A stretch of DNA of 64,000 nucleotides from NCBI GenBank assembly GCA_911728435.2, contig OU452208.1:8742001-8806000 (forward strand), given 5' to 3'. The position numbers and the translations under genes are program-made. The first letter of the stretch is position 1, and each line of letters opens with the position of its first letter. Shown here in pieces: positions 1 to 12,699 of the stretch. Under the pieces are notes generated by a model, which was not told where the DNA came from, did no database searches, and was given only the letters and a program-made list of their open reading frames with translations. This DNA is from Apoderus coryli. Lineage: Eukaryota > Arthropoda > Insecta > Coleoptera > Attelabidae.

Positions 1-3000
1 CAATAAGGCAGCCGTTACCAGATTGTCTGGCTCACGTGCCCACGTTATGGACCAACCGCCACTGCTAGGACTCCTTTCTGATAAGGGGAGCAGTGCTAGG
101 TCCTTTCTAATGAATATCATTATCATTCATCAATTGTATTGGCGTTTTCAAGACATTCTCTGTGGTTTTGGCGAATAGGAATGTAATCAATTACGTTATT
201 GACCGTTCTGTCTGTAATTGTTCGTAAAGCATGACGTTTTGGTTTCAGCGTTTGTAGAAAAATGCCCGATCAACTCAGAAAGAAGTTCAGTTCACCTGTT
301 GGTTAATATCTCCATACCTAAAATTGTTTCTAATGATTGTCAAATATAACAAATCTGTTCTCTCTTCCCGAATTACTGCTCCTGAGCTAAGCTTTCGTAT
401 ATCAAGAAGACATTTCCATGCACACGGAAGGCTGTCAGAATACATTGCAAAAAGGAATCGGTAACATATATCATGGATTCTCGCCCAATATCTATGTATT
501 TTATGAATGAACACGGATGTGAATGGATGGTAGAGTTTTTCCATTGTTTTAGATCGCAGAGAGTCAGAAAACATCAAAGAGATGCTTGGGAGCTTCGCTT
601 TAATGCTTTCATCCATTTGCCAATAGGTCCAACTTAAAATTGCCCAACCTAACCCAACCCAACTTAAAATTGCTTTAGTTGCCATGAAGTATCATTCAAT
701 GTAAATGATTTCAATCTTGTATAGGTTTCGTTATATACAGGTTGTATCTAACTAAAACCCAAAAAAATTTAAGGGATGATTCTCGGATCAAAATGAAAGT
801 GATGAAAAATTTTTTGAAATCGCTCTAAATTAAAAAAAAAAAAATGATTTTCTTCTTCATTTTTGTGTATTAGGCCAAGAAGAAGAAGCTGGCGAATATT
901 ATGTACACTTATAATATAACCACACTTTATAAAATTTCTTAAACCATGAAGTATTTTTGTAAGCGTATGACACAATTAAGATTAAGATATTTTTTGTGGT
1001 TAGAACTTTTTTCCGGTAAAATTGTTGCTTTTCAAAAATTATGCTTGTTTCTTTTAGTTTTTTCGAAAACTTACGGATTTGTTAGTTAAAAAAAGATATA
1101 TTGGGATCAATGCTCATGTTAAACAACAGTCAACAATATAGTTGGCGTATTATTCTACTAGGCTAAAGAATTTGGATCTAAGAGTAAATATATATAAACG
1201 ATGAATAAACTAGTGTAATAACTATTTAACCTGTCATTCATTAAAAAACCTGTGGCGCTTGGTCGATAATATTATTAAGCCATGAACAAAATAACAAATG
1301 TACTGGTAAAAATCCTCGAATCACTAACCCCCTCACCCGTTGAAGGTAACATAAGATACAACTGTTCTTTTAAAATTCTAAAAACCATCGAGCTATTACC
1401 CAGGTACTAGTTTCTTCAGTTTCCAAAAAAACTTGAATAAATAAAATAGTAAATGACTTGCGCTTTTGAGGCACAAATTTTTAAAAGGAAACATAGTTTT
1501 TTCAGAAACACTCCAAAGTTGAAAAAAATTAAAGCAAAACTGTAGTTTTATTGAAAATCGTTCTATACTAAAAAATCTTCATGAAACATTTATAATTTCA
1601 AAGAACACTTTCAAAAAATCCCTAAAAGAACTTTTAACTTTCTACAGTGTGCAAGAATTTTCTGCCTTAGTATTGATAGTGTTATGTTTATTCTATTGTA
1701 TGACTTAAGACTGATAAGATATCTTGAATTGCTGATGCTCGACTGTGGTCATAATTGTGTCACATTTTGTTTTGATTTATTTGTTTTTTGTTTTATTGAT
1801 TGATTTTAGATGTATATGTTGTTTTTATGTATATTTTGTTTATTTTGTATTTATTTATTTTTTATTACATTTATTTACAACCGAATCGGTTGTGTGTATT
1901 GAATCAATTGACTTGCCAATGTACAATATTTGTATTTATACTGACTGAATAATAGTATATTGTGCAACGAACATGAAATGACATATATTTCCTACGAGTA
2001 TGATCGTTTGCAAAACTGTCAATTTGGTGTTTGTATTTTCGGCGTTGCTATGGTGATTTTTCATGCCCGCCGCTACTTTTGTCATTACCAGGAAATTTTA
2101 TCCGTGCGTAATAATATTTCCTACTAGTTACTAGGTAACTAGTGGGGAATATTATTACGCACGGGTAAATGATAAACAGCATTACAATGTACTACATTTT
2201 CAAATCATGATTGAACATATAATAAAGGCATTTAAAGACATTCGTAGAAAAAGATTATTATTATTTAAAATTTCTGTACAAGGACAACAAATTATGATTT
2301 TTAATATACCTACGCCTTTAAATATTTCAAAAACGGCTAGACTTAGATATAGGCCATGATACACAAAGTCTGTCTAGAAACTCACGTAAAATCCAAAAGT
2401 CTAATAATATATAGTGTTCTGGATGATATAAGCAAGTTGACATACACTTCCGGTGTAACCGGACTTTAGTATTATAATCCATTATGCTCAATACCAAATA
2501 ATCGAATATCTATACCAGGAGCAGCAAATCAAATAGTGGACCTCAAGCACACCGTAATAACCTGATAGTTTTGGTGTTTTGATGGTTATCGATTTCAATC
2601 TCTCTGATGTATTATTAGGTTTGTTAAACATGATTACCATCATATTATTACCTCACGTTAACTTGGTGTCAAGTTCATAATAAAATAATAATAATAAAAA
2701 AAAAGGAAAATTAAGCATAGACGCTCTTAATTTCATTAAATATATGTAAAATCATGTATTCAGTATTATGCAAATTAGTTTACATAATCCAATTAAATAG
2801 GTATATAATTATTAACTATGTGACATTAGCTTGAATCCATAATTAAGTAAATATATACACTTATAATGGTCAACGTTTGCATTTATATGTTTCCGCTAAG
2901 GAAAAATAAAGATATTCTGAAACTATCGAACTTCATGAAATTGATTTCAAGCAGAATGAACAAAGAATTGCTGATCAGTGTGAAAAAAATTCAAGAAAAA

Positions 3001-3080
3001 ACACTGACACCATCTGAGGAGTGATTCTTTTTCTAGTTAAATTCAACATATTAAAATCTAACTTGCTATTATACTGTTTT
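1..3080. other. no gene seen; AT-rich DNA
   Basis: Contains one strong palindrome (2102-2164, listed separately) and a short CCCAACCTAACCCAACCC tract at 637-655 flanked by two copies of AACTTAAAATTGC. A 132-residue minus-strand frame at 287-685 resembles nothing I recognise and is probably chance. Confidence 0.6.
2102..2164. repeat. near-perfect 63 bp palindrome
   Basis: The left half starting CCGTGCGTAATAATATT pairs with the right half ending AATATTATTACGCACGG. The stem is about 30 bp with only two or three mismatches and essentially no loop (centre near 2133, ACTAGTTACTAGGTAACTAGT region). It could be a minimal MITE or a cruciform-forming site. Confidence 0.85.
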
Positions 3081-3131
3081 TAGGTTATGTTGGAATTCTT
3101 GAATTCTTGTTGTGTATTATATTGCTTTCAG

Positions 3132-3290
3132 AAAATTTCGGCAGTGCGTCAGGGATCAACCTTGGCACTTTTATTCTTTTTATTTATTGTTAACGAGCTT
3201 CCGGATGTCATCCTGTCCTCAGAGTGTGCAATTTTTGCTGGTGATCAAAGAAGGAAACCGTTAAGGACTTTGGAGTGTTATTTCGACTTA
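3132..3290 (+). pseudogene. LINE reverse transcriptase fragment (motif B region)
   Basis: The plus frame reads VRQGSTLALLFFLFIVNELPD then SSECAIFAGD. This matches the non-LTR RT motif (G)xxQGSxLGPLLFLIFINDLP and a decayed FADD box in which the first catalytic D has become G. Only about 50 codons survive. No element ends are seen. Confidence 0.7.
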
Positions 3291-3299
3291 ATTTAACTC

Positions 3300-4480
3300 A
3301 ATTTGAGTAATGTAGTTATTTTGATATTACTGCTTGGGTTGAAATAAGATGCTAAAGATGTATATCTGTTCCAAATTTGACAGCAATCCGAATAGGGGTT
3401 CGTAAAAAGTGAATTTTGGGCTCCCCTTTGAGAGACCCTTTAATGTCCCAAAAATGAAAGTAAGATGAAACAAAAAAAAAAAAAAAGAAATGCGGCGTGT
3501 ACCTTTATTTTTCGTGGTGAATAAGTGGACCATTTTTGACACCATCATTTCCAATCACCGTGTATATGTAGTATATAAGGCACAAATTGAGTGGGTTAAA
3601 AAAAAGTTTTCCATATTATAGAGAAATTGGAATTTGCGAATTCAATATGACATGGTCGTTTGAAGATATTTCAAGTTCCAATAACTATAGAAACTAGGCG
3701 CGATATCGCTGGTATCTTTTTTTGCATATAAAGTTCTCGCTCGGTACATGCCGAATAAAATAATAATATTTATCGTGCGTACATAATTTTGTTATAAAAT
3801 ACATTTTTCTGATAAAAGATTTGTGACTCCATTAGAGGTTCTAAGTTCTTGACTCACTGGATTGGAAACTGGGTGTCGTAGAGCGCCTCAAAGGTAAACT
3901 TTGCCACGATAGCTCTGTTATTCTTATACTTTATTTACGGATTTACCTCGCAGAACACTGTCCATTACAATATAGTATTATAAGAGGTTTTTAAATATTT
4001 TCTTTGTTCATGTATCAAATAGGTAAATTATAACAAGATCCAAAAAAGTGCATACAGTTCCTCTTCCTAAAATTGGCGAATGATGCTAGCAAACAAAGTT
4101 CGTCGTTGTAGCAGATATAATTTAATCGCGAATCTTCACCTCGCACTATAAGAATCGGGAAGATGGCCAGATGGAGGTTTCCCGGCGCTTCACACCTATT
4201 GCAAAGCTCCAAGTAGGAGCCTCTAGTCAATAGATTAAAGTAGGTAAGAGCAGTTGACAAATTGAATCCTTATTTTGGAGATAAGAGTTTGATAATCAGT
4301 GCGTGTCTGCCTTGAGCGAGTTGCCAAAACAACGTTATTGGCATTTTAAGACGGGGCTCCTTCTCATGCCATTACAATCCACGTAACCGTTTGTTCACTT
4401 GCTTCGGGTTTGGTGTTCTCTTCGCCTCTTTTGAACGATGAGCTTCGAACTGGCACTCGTGTCAGCATCAAGAATATACC
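3300..4480. other. no gene seen; transposon-like AT-rich sequence
   Basis: 3330-3570 ends in AATCACCGTGTATATGTA, resembling the CACCCTGTATA termini of nearby transposons, so it may be an orphan end. 4300-4490 is probably the decayed N-terminal half of the transposase that follows. Nothing else is recognisable. Confidence 0.4.
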
Positions 4481-4489
4481 ATTCACAGT

Positions 4490-5063
4490 CAGTTTGGAGC
4501 CGAGGTTCTGTTTACCCATGAAGCATCTTTCTCGAGAGATGGTATTTTCAATTTTTACATTAACCACCTATGGGCTGAAGAAAATCCACATGATATTGCA
4601 GAAGGCTATCATCAGCAACAATTTTCTGTGAATGTTTGGGATAGCTTCATCGGTGATCATTTGATAGACCCACATTTTTTACCGCACAGATTAAACGGTG
4701 CAGATTATCGAGAATTTCTAGAAGAAGTACTGCCGGAACTGCTGGAAGATGTTCCGCTTCAAGTAAGACAAAACATGTACTTTATGCATGATGGAGCTCC
4801 GGCCCATTTTAGTTTGGTTGCGCGTTACTTGGACGAGGAATTTCAAGACCTTTGGATCGGTCGAGGAGGTCCAGACCCTTGGCCCCCGCGATCTCCCGAA
4901 CATAATTGTTTAGATTTACTACATCTACGCTACTCCGGTTGACCAATCGTGCGACATTATTCGGAACACTCCGGGAATTTTCCTGCGTGTTAGACAGTCA
5001 ACGCTTCGAGGAATTGCTGCGTGCATTGAAGCTAACGGCGGACATTTCCAACATTTAATTTAA
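4490..5063 (+). pseudogene. IS630/Tc1-mariner superfamily transposase remnant
   Basis: Translation across two frames gives EVLFTHEASFSRDG, then an open 104-codon stretch with NVWDSFIGDHLIDPHFLP, YREFLEEVLPELLED and FMHDGAPAHF, then CLDLL, and after a frameshift near 4935 RGIAACIEANGGHFQHLI with a stop at 5061-5063. This is the DDE_3-type layout of a cut-and-paste transposase. The first catalytic D is H (FTHEASF), the second D (MHDG) and probably the third (CLD) remain, and the reading frame is broken, so it is inactive. A CACCCTGTATATATA sequence at 5561-5575 may be its right end; the left end was not identified. Confidence 0.8.
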
Positions 5064-8000
5064 CGGTGTTATTTTTTTTTATTTTGCAATTATCACGTTA
5101 TCGTTTGGTTTTGTTAGTTGTTCTAACGTTTAAATTAAATTTATTTAAAAAAATTGACCATGTTTTTCAACAAGTTGATTTTCCTCGAAAACGGTCAACT
5201 TTAGAGCTTATGACCAAGAGTACCTTTTTTGTGTAGAAAACATTGGCGGATCAAATGCGTATCTTGAACCCCTATTTTTTCCAGTGACATAGAAATTGGG
5301 GAGAGAAACACCCACTACCCCTTCAAAATCTTCACCAATTATGAATAAAAAAAAAACTTGCACAAAACATACTTATTATGAGTAGAAATGGCTTACAAAA
5401 GCTGTTTTCTGTACAATAAACGGTTCCAGAGATATAAGCAAAAAACGGATTTTTTTTTCAATTTTTCGAAAATGGTGCATTTTAGAGGGTATGTTAATAG
5501 AAACTTTTTTTCATATTTTTGGAGCTCTCACATCCTAAAGTACTGCGCATATATTATGAAACACCCTGTATATATACAACAAGTTTTGTATTAAATATTT
5601 TCTATAGAAAAGTTAAAGAAGACGCATTCAAAGTAACGATCTATCTATTTTATAGGTACAGTGTTGTTATTGAAACTTTGTTACAATATTGCTGAGTTGA
5701 TGAAACATTTGAGCTATAAATTATTTACAGTCCTATTATCACACTGGTCTCCCACACAACCACAATAATTGTGTGGATAAATGCGACAAAACCGAAAATA
5801 GACGTCCTATTCAAAAAAGGTTCATTATTATTCTTTGTTATCAATATTCATACTCTACTGTTGAATAGGCCATATTTCAAGCAAATTGACAAATGTGTGA
5901 CCATTTACCTTTTAACAATAGTCGAAGTCACAATAGTAATGGTTTCGACCTCTAGGTGTCACAACATTTTGGCAATTTATCTTTGATGAATCTGCATTCT
6001 CAGTCAGTTGGTTGTATATACCCGGTGTCCGCTTTATCATCAGTTTTAACTTTAGGAGCAAAATGATAATATTGTAGCAAAAATTTCCCTTTCTGATCAC
6101 TCGATAAATTATTGACATTGATAATTTCGTCACCTAGTTATTTTTTTTACAGATATTTAAATCACATTCCTCGTCATGTTTGTTTTTAAGGCACTCATAC
6201 ATATTTAAAATTATTCGTTGACACTGCACAACTACCATAATCCAAGATATAACAGTAATAAATAGTAAAATAAATTAAGCCAGGATAATAAAAATGGTAA
6301 TACGCCCAGAGTGCATAATGTGGAACACCCTGTATATATCTAACAGCTGGATACACTACTAGTAATTTTGTGCAAAATATTTAAAAATAGTAAATTAAAA
6401 AAAAATGTCATTTATACATTTAGGTATATAGCTAGTCTCTCTGGATATCATTGCGAAACTGTTTTTTGGAAAGAGATAAGTACACCATTAGTGGAAAGCT
6501 TTAATGGAAGTGAGAGTGAGAGCAAAATAGTATCACCATCTGATCATGGGATGTTATATATAATGAAGGAGAGAGTGTCACGGGCTTGTGGGACCCACCA
6601 CAGTGTTTGGTGACAAAGTGGACAGATGATAGGTTTAGATAGATAATATTTCACTGTGTTGCCACAGTTATTATTATCTTATAGCTATGAAAATATTACA
6701 CAAAATATAAAAAGAACAACTTCTGGTTTGTGATATATTTTATTGACTTTTTGATAGAGAGTAGATAGTAAGTTTTAGGCAATTATGAGTATGAAGAGTA
6801 ACAGAAAAACTTACCAAAGTCACTGAAAAAATGGTTTAATACAGATCGAAATGTCCTTGAAATTTTCACCTAAGCTTTATGGCAAACACCCATCCGAAAC
6901 TTCCAATACCAAGTAGATAAAGCTAATTTAACTTCCATATCACATCAGCCATATAAATCTTCCATTAATTCATTACCATCCTACTTCAATTTGTGTTATC
7001 GATGGATGTTGAGCAAGACCAGTCTAGGGTATTTTAAATCTCTCTATCAATCGTGTGCCATAAAAGTATGTAGGTTAGTGTCACTTTTAGAAATAATTGA
7101 GCAATTTAAACTCTCTCAAATATTGGTTTCAATATTACCCTGTCGGTGTTGAGGGTTTTTCGAAGTTCAGGTATGAGTTAGGTACGGCGAAAATATAGTT
7201 CCATATCATTCGACTTGCAGAGACACTGTTGCTACATGGACTACCTTAGAGAAAATGTCGTGACCTCCTTTTTGGAGATGCTTCGAGAACGGATGACTTT
7301 TATCAACTTTTCTTTTCTTTGAAATCTCCAATGACGCATCAGTTTTGCAATATGTCGATTTTTTTATGTTGATTTCTCGCAGCTTCGACATCTGCCTGAG
7401 TAACTTCCGGTTTCTGATGAATTTGCGCTAAGACTAAACCGTTTTATTTTTCTGTAGCAACGAGAAACTGCATGATATTGCGCTTCATTTATAAAAAATT
7501 ATTTCAAACACATTTCCTTATGTTTAACAATATGTTGTAGCTACAAAAATATACCTCCGATTTAAGTTAATGAAAATTGCAGTTAATTTTTCGTAGCTGA
7601 GTTTGCAAAACGAAAAAAACAACCGGCTTAAATTCTCAAACACAAAACAGTTTTAAAGCTAACTCTAACCTGTTCTTTGCTGCAAATCAATACTGGCATT
7701 TAAAAATTAATTCATAAATATGATTTGCATTATTCTACACGCAATGACATCTATATTTTCCTCAAATCAGAACTGAAATATCAGCTGTTTCAATTATTTA
7801 AGTTGTTTAAAATTACTTGTGTCTTGTCAAGTAGTGGAATGTTATCCAATATAAGAGTTAGCACTTTCTTATAAGAGTTAGCACTTTCTTAAACTCCTTG
7901 AGTTGTAACTCAAGGAAGTAAACCCTATACAGTATGATCTTTTCGATTCTTGTCTAAAGATGATTGTTTCAAAACTTCAACTGAGTTTAAAATTTAACCA

Positions 8001-8100
8001 TTTTCTATTTTTATCATTTTAATTTCAATTTCATTCATTCTTAATGACAGGAATATCACAAGATTAAATTTGGAACGTTATGAACCCTAATCAAAATTGT
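5064..8100. other. no gene seen; transposon flanks and AT-rich DNA
   Basis: 5064-5575 looks like the 3' part of the preceding transposon and ends at a CACCCTGTATATATA terminus. A second such terminus (GGAACACCCTGTATATATC) lies at 6325-6343. A 20 bp exact tandem duplication (ATAAGAGTTAGCACTTTCTT) at about 7850-7890 is followed by the palindrome CTTGAGTTGTAACTCAAG. No exon is recognised. Confidence 0.5.
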
Positions 8101-8149
8101 TCAAAAAATTAAGTATTACTGGAACTAAATGAAAACGAAGAAGCTGTTA

Positions 8150-9050
8150 TAATGAGCACCTAAAGTTGTTTTATTCGAATTCCAATTTATTCAATTTTGC
8201 CATAGTTTTCATCTATTTGTGACACGGTGCATTGTCTTGGTGAAACAACAGTTTTTTCTTTTGCAAATGTGGCCGATTCTTTGCGATTTCAGCCTTTAAT
8301 CAATCCAAAAGTGCACAGTAATAGTCGCTGTTGATGGTGGTTCCTTTTTGGAGGTATTCGAGGAATATTATTCCGTTCGCATACCAAAATACAGCCACCA
8401 TCACCTTACCGGCCGACTGTTGCGTCTTTGCTCGCTTTGGATTCGGTTCGTGGATTGCTGTCCACTCTGCTGACTGTCTTTTGGATTCTGGTGTGTAATA
8501 GTGAAGCCATGTTTCATCCGTTGTCACATATCGGCGATAGAATTCCAAACACTCCTCTGAAGCATCAATTCGTTGTTGTTTTTGGTCGACTGTGAGGTCA
8601 TGCGGCACTCACATTGAACAGAGCTTTCGCATACGCAAATGTTCGTCTAAAATGGTAAAAACACTACCATCTAATATCGTTACAATGTCAGCTAGCTCGT
8701 ACACCTTCAATTAGCGATCGTTCATAACCAATTTGTGATTTTTTTTACGTTTTCTGGACGTCCACTGCGCTCTGCCTCATTTGTGGTGGTACAACCACGT
8801 TTAAATGCAGCAATCCACTGCTATACCATTTGTCTCGATGGAGCAGACTTCGGTTAATGTTAATCAAGCTATTATTTGGTTTCCACTGTATTTTTTTTCA
8901 TCAAAAAGCAATGCTTTATCAAAACTCGAAATTCACTTTTTCCTATTTTTTCATTAACAAACGTTGCTTCACGCAAAATGCTTTAACTCACGAATCAATA
9001 GTCAGATTGCTGTCAAATTTATACACGTATCGTTTGAAGGTTAGTACTAA
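8150..9050 (-). pseudogene. mariner (DD34D) transposase remnant
   Basis: The minus strand gives a 102-residue open stretch (8608-8300) with VTTDETWLHYYTPESKRQS and KVMVAVFWYANGIIF, which are mariner transposase core sequences holding the first catalytic D. After a frameshift, LLFHQDNAPCH at about 8262-8230 gives the second D. Upstream (8860-8720) the frame is broken but TTNEAERSGRPENVKK is readable. The C-terminal third is missing or decayed. The 5' non-coding part (8875-8975) also occurs at 47203-47296. Confidence 0.85.
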
Positions 9051-9059
9051 ATAAGAATT

Positions 9060-9700
9060 CTATAGTGACGCCATCTATGGCCTTTTTGAATGGATCTTAA
9101 TGACATAAAACTATAGGTATTTTTTGTATGATACAACAGAACTGGCAACAATGTAAGTGGATATTTACCTAACTAAATAAGTGTGCCTTTTCATGTGTGA
9201 CAATATTATACTTCCCCTTGCCATAGATATAAAATTATTTTTGTTAGTATTAGATAAAGATAGTGAAGCACCAGTAATGTTGATGCGCTTTTAGTCTAAT
9301 TAGACGACATTAGAGACTTAATTAGTGGCATCATAAAACATTATATGACTCTAGTATATAAAAATAATAATTAGGAACATTGTGGTATACGAATATATTG
9401 TTGTTTATTTATAAATACATTTTAATCATACACTACTGTTCTATTATATTGAGAGTTTTAGCTGCTTAATGTTATCTACTTTATTCGTGCGAAATTTCAG
9501 GAAATTCTCTACTTTAATTGCTAAGTTGTAAATAATTTTCAAAGTACTGAAGCTCATAATGTTAGTATCAGCCTAATCTTCATTAAAAGTGCATTAGGTT
9601 ATTCTTATGATACTTACGTTTCAAAAGTTAATGTCGGCAAGTTTCTGATAAACGAATCTTCTCTTTAGAATTGCCAAAACTCTGAGAAACTGCTTGTGCA
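9060..9700. other. no gene seen
   Basis: AT-rich sequence; no exon, RNA gene or mobile-element motif recognised. Confidence 0.5.
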
Positions 9701-9719
9701 GCCTTTTTCTTTAACTCAT

Positions 9720-10511
9720 GAACGAGAGAAGGAAACACAAAGCCAAAGGAAGGATGGGTAGCTGAAAAATGCAATGAAATCGAGACACTAGAAAAAAAAA
9801 CACGACTCGTTTAATCTCCACAAAAAGATCAAAGAATTCACAAACACGCAACGCAAACATATCCACGGCATTTTGAAGGACACTAACAACAAGTTGAAGC
9901 CCTCTGCAATGACAGACAACTTCACCAACTACCTAGAGACTCTGATGATATCAACGAACCCAGCCCTATTATCACGATACATGAAATGAGACGTGCTATA
10001 AAACTTCAGAAAAATGACAAGGCTGTAGGACCAGACAATATTCACGCGGAAACCTTGAAATTGATTGTCAATGCAGATGATAGAGGCCTAAACCATCTTA
10101 CATCGTTGCTCAACTCAATATATGAATCTGGGAAAATACCAACGAACTGGCTAAGGTCGACGTTTATCGCTCTGCCAAAAAAAAACCGAACACTTCTCAA
10201 TGTGACGACCACCGAATGATAAGCCTGATGTCTCACGACCTCAAGGTCTTTCTCCTCCACACTCGCATAGAACCCAACCCAACCCAACCCAACTCAACGT
10301 GAGAGGTACGAGCTCCTCCGACTCGTCATTGAAGAAAAGATCCAGGGCAAACGATCTGTGGGCAGACTGCAGAACTGATGGCTAAAGATCCTGCGTCGAT
10401 AGTCTGAACGGACATCTATAGAGATTTTCAGAGGTGTGGTATCACGCACCATTATAGTCAGTTAGATCGCCAACTTTTGTGGAGAGACGACGTCCTAAGA
10501 AGAAGAAGAAT
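9720..10511 (+). pseudogene. RTE-like LINE, internally deleted
   Basis: Pieces of one non-LTR ORF are readable in order: EIETLEKK and LHKKIKEFTNTQRKH (pre-RT linker), an open stretch at 9986-10219 with KNDKAVGPDNIHAETLKLI and YESGKIPTNWLRSTFIALPKK (start of the RT domain), ISLMSHDLKVFLL, then after a junction at about 10265-10300 the C-terminal tail RYELLRLVIEEKIQGKRSVG. It ends in an AAG-rich tail (AGAAGAAGAAGAA). The catalytic RT core between these parts is absent. The junction is filled by four to five CCCAA repeats. Confidence 0.85.
10268..10296. repeat. short (CCCAA)n tract at a LINE deletion junction
   Basis: GAACCCAACCCAACCCAACC with period 5, joining the N-terminal and C-terminal parts of the RTE-like LINE. 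On the other strand it reads (TTGGG)n. Confidence 0.8.
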
Positions 10512-11840
10512 GTAAAATCCAGTTCAGGGACTTTATCCTAAAAATTTTAGATGGCAATATTATGATAATTTTAATAGATTGGAGTGGACTATCACATTGC
10601 TTTAAACAACTTAAGCCTTAAAGTTAGAGGAGTCCAAGTTCAGCGCCTCCAAAACTATACCTATATATAATATTGGTGAAAACTACGAATTCACCTAGAC
10701 TTTCCAGAAATACTTTGGAGTTATGAAAGCCACCAATTCCCGATAACTTTGCATAAACCGCTTTTTATAGTTTAATAGTGGTATTGAAATTTTAAACAAA
10801 CAAGAAACTATTGATATCCTAATGCTTAGGAAATTTGTTAGTTACTAGATCAATTTCTCAGAAGCCTTAAATCTACTAAAACTCCAAAATCTTATCATAA
10901 ATATTATATTAGAACCCTTAATATGCTAGTTGGTACAACAATTTTAAACCTACTTTGATCTTCAGAGATTGGTTAATTACAAATTCATCTTCTTAAATTG
11001 GCTCTAAAGAAAACTGCTCAATAAGTCAAACTTATTTTAAAGCTAAAATCATTGTTTAATCCTTGTGTCAGACACTTGTAAAGGATTTTATTTGTTAAAT
11101 CTTATCTTGAATCAAGCCTGAGGGGCGCTCTTTGTATCCTCGATGTCGGGGTGATTTAGTAATGATGAGACTACTTAAATTGTCTCATAATCTAATGGCA
11201 CCCCCAAATGATCAAAATAACTGAAGCGATGATGCTGAGGAAAATCGGGAATGCGGTGTGATAAAATTTATTGTAAATAATATTCTGCTTCTCCATTATC
11301 CACCGTTCAAATGTAGTAAAGTGAACTTAAATGGGTTAGAGAAAGCCTTGAAGACGATCTTCGTGCCATCTTTCATATACCTTTATTGCATTTATACGAA
11401 ATTGTGGTTTTCGCTCAACTTTTGGATAAGCTGCTTTAGTTTTTCAAGGTTGGCATATGGAGATTTGTAGATTTTATTTTTTATATGACACCAGAAGAAG
11501 ACATCCATTAAGTTTCAAGTTCTCAAGCATATAGAGGTCTTTTCCTCAGATCTAAACTGCCGAAATACCATGACGTTAATGAAATAAATAAAATTAGAAC
11601 ACGCGACGTTAACGAAGTTAACTATAATTATAGTAATACAGTAAACTGGCGCTAGTGTGAGCAGAAAAAACCGGAAGTGCTGTTCATTTTATCGAAACTG
11701 CTCACACCGTCGAAAGTCTACCTAAAAATCCAAAATACTGTCAGCAATGATCTCCAAACTTAAAATAAATACAATAGGTACTTGCAAACATATCTATTAA
11801 GTAATTTTTTCTAGTTTATTTATTAAAGTAAGTTGTAATT
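10512..11840. other. no gene seen
   Basis: AT-rich DNA. A short inverted pair (GTGTGAGCAG / CTGCTCACAC) lies at about 11655-11705. No coding or mobile-element homology recognised. Confidence 0.5.
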
Positions 11841-11849
11841 TGTGTCTGA

Positions 11850-12450
11850 GTCTTTTCAGCTGACCGTTGAATGGCTACCGCTTTGTCTTGAATGATATTA
11901 GGCTCTCTATGTCATCAACGTCAATATTCTTTTGTTCCTCCCATTGCGAAACCACTTTTAGAGCTGCCAGAACGTCTGTTACAAAAACTGTTTTAGGTTT
12001 CGCAGCTTCGGTCTCAGATTCACCTTTTTCTATGTCTGAATCAACCATCGATTCAGCATTTAGGATTTCCAGTGATGCCGCTGTTATATGTTGTTATATT
12101 CGCCCTAAAAAAGGAGGAAGAGTAATTTATTGCTGTGAGTATTTTTACTCGATGGTTTCCTGGACAATAGGTTCTGATTTTTGGCTAATCAGTTCTTCTG
12201 GAAGTGTCGCTAGGCGAAGGTCATCTTCATCAACATAATTTACGTTAAAAATGTTGTTCCAGCACTTTTTGCTACCTGCTGGATCTAATTGTTGCCATGC
12301 TTGGTTTAGATAAACAATAGCATTCTTCATTGTTTGACTTTTTAAGCTTTCTGCCATATTTTCGCACTTAGCCACCACGTATTCGTATAGATGTAACTGT
12401 TGGCTTTGACTTTTTGAAACCTGGTGCAGTTTTTTCACATCTTGAAACAT
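11850..12450 (-). pseudogene. pogo/Tigger-like transposase C-terminal remnant
   Basis: The minus strand has an open frame (12450-12145) with KNAIVYLNQAWQQLDPAGSKKCW and VDEDDLRLATLPEELI. This resembles the C-terminal W...AW..l....I..CW region of Tigger/CENP-B-like DDE transposases. After a frameshift the minus strand continues with LNAESMVDSD, VLAALKVVSQWEEQ and DVDDIESLISF, the usual acidic tail and final helices. The catalytic domain is not recognisable. A host jerky-like gene is possible but the frame breaks argue against it. Confidence 0.55.
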
Positions 12451-12699
12451 ACGTTTTATCGGGCAATATTTTCCGCAACAATCCGTCGCTGGAACTAATT
12501 TTCGAAATTAAATAATTCAAAAAAAAGTCAAAATCAAGATTGACATATGCTATATGCTGTATCAAACATGTTTGGAATCTCCCATGGCAGCATTTAAACG
12601 TTATAAAGTAATTTAGAAATATTCGTCTTAATAGAATGTCCGTATTTATTATTGTATAAGAAAAAAGCCAACGTTTCAAATTCTTTAAACTATTTTCTA

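Noticed and set aside
287..685. 132-residue minus-strand open frame
   Set aside because: No recognisable domain, AT-driven composition, and no splice or promoter context; chance frame most likely.
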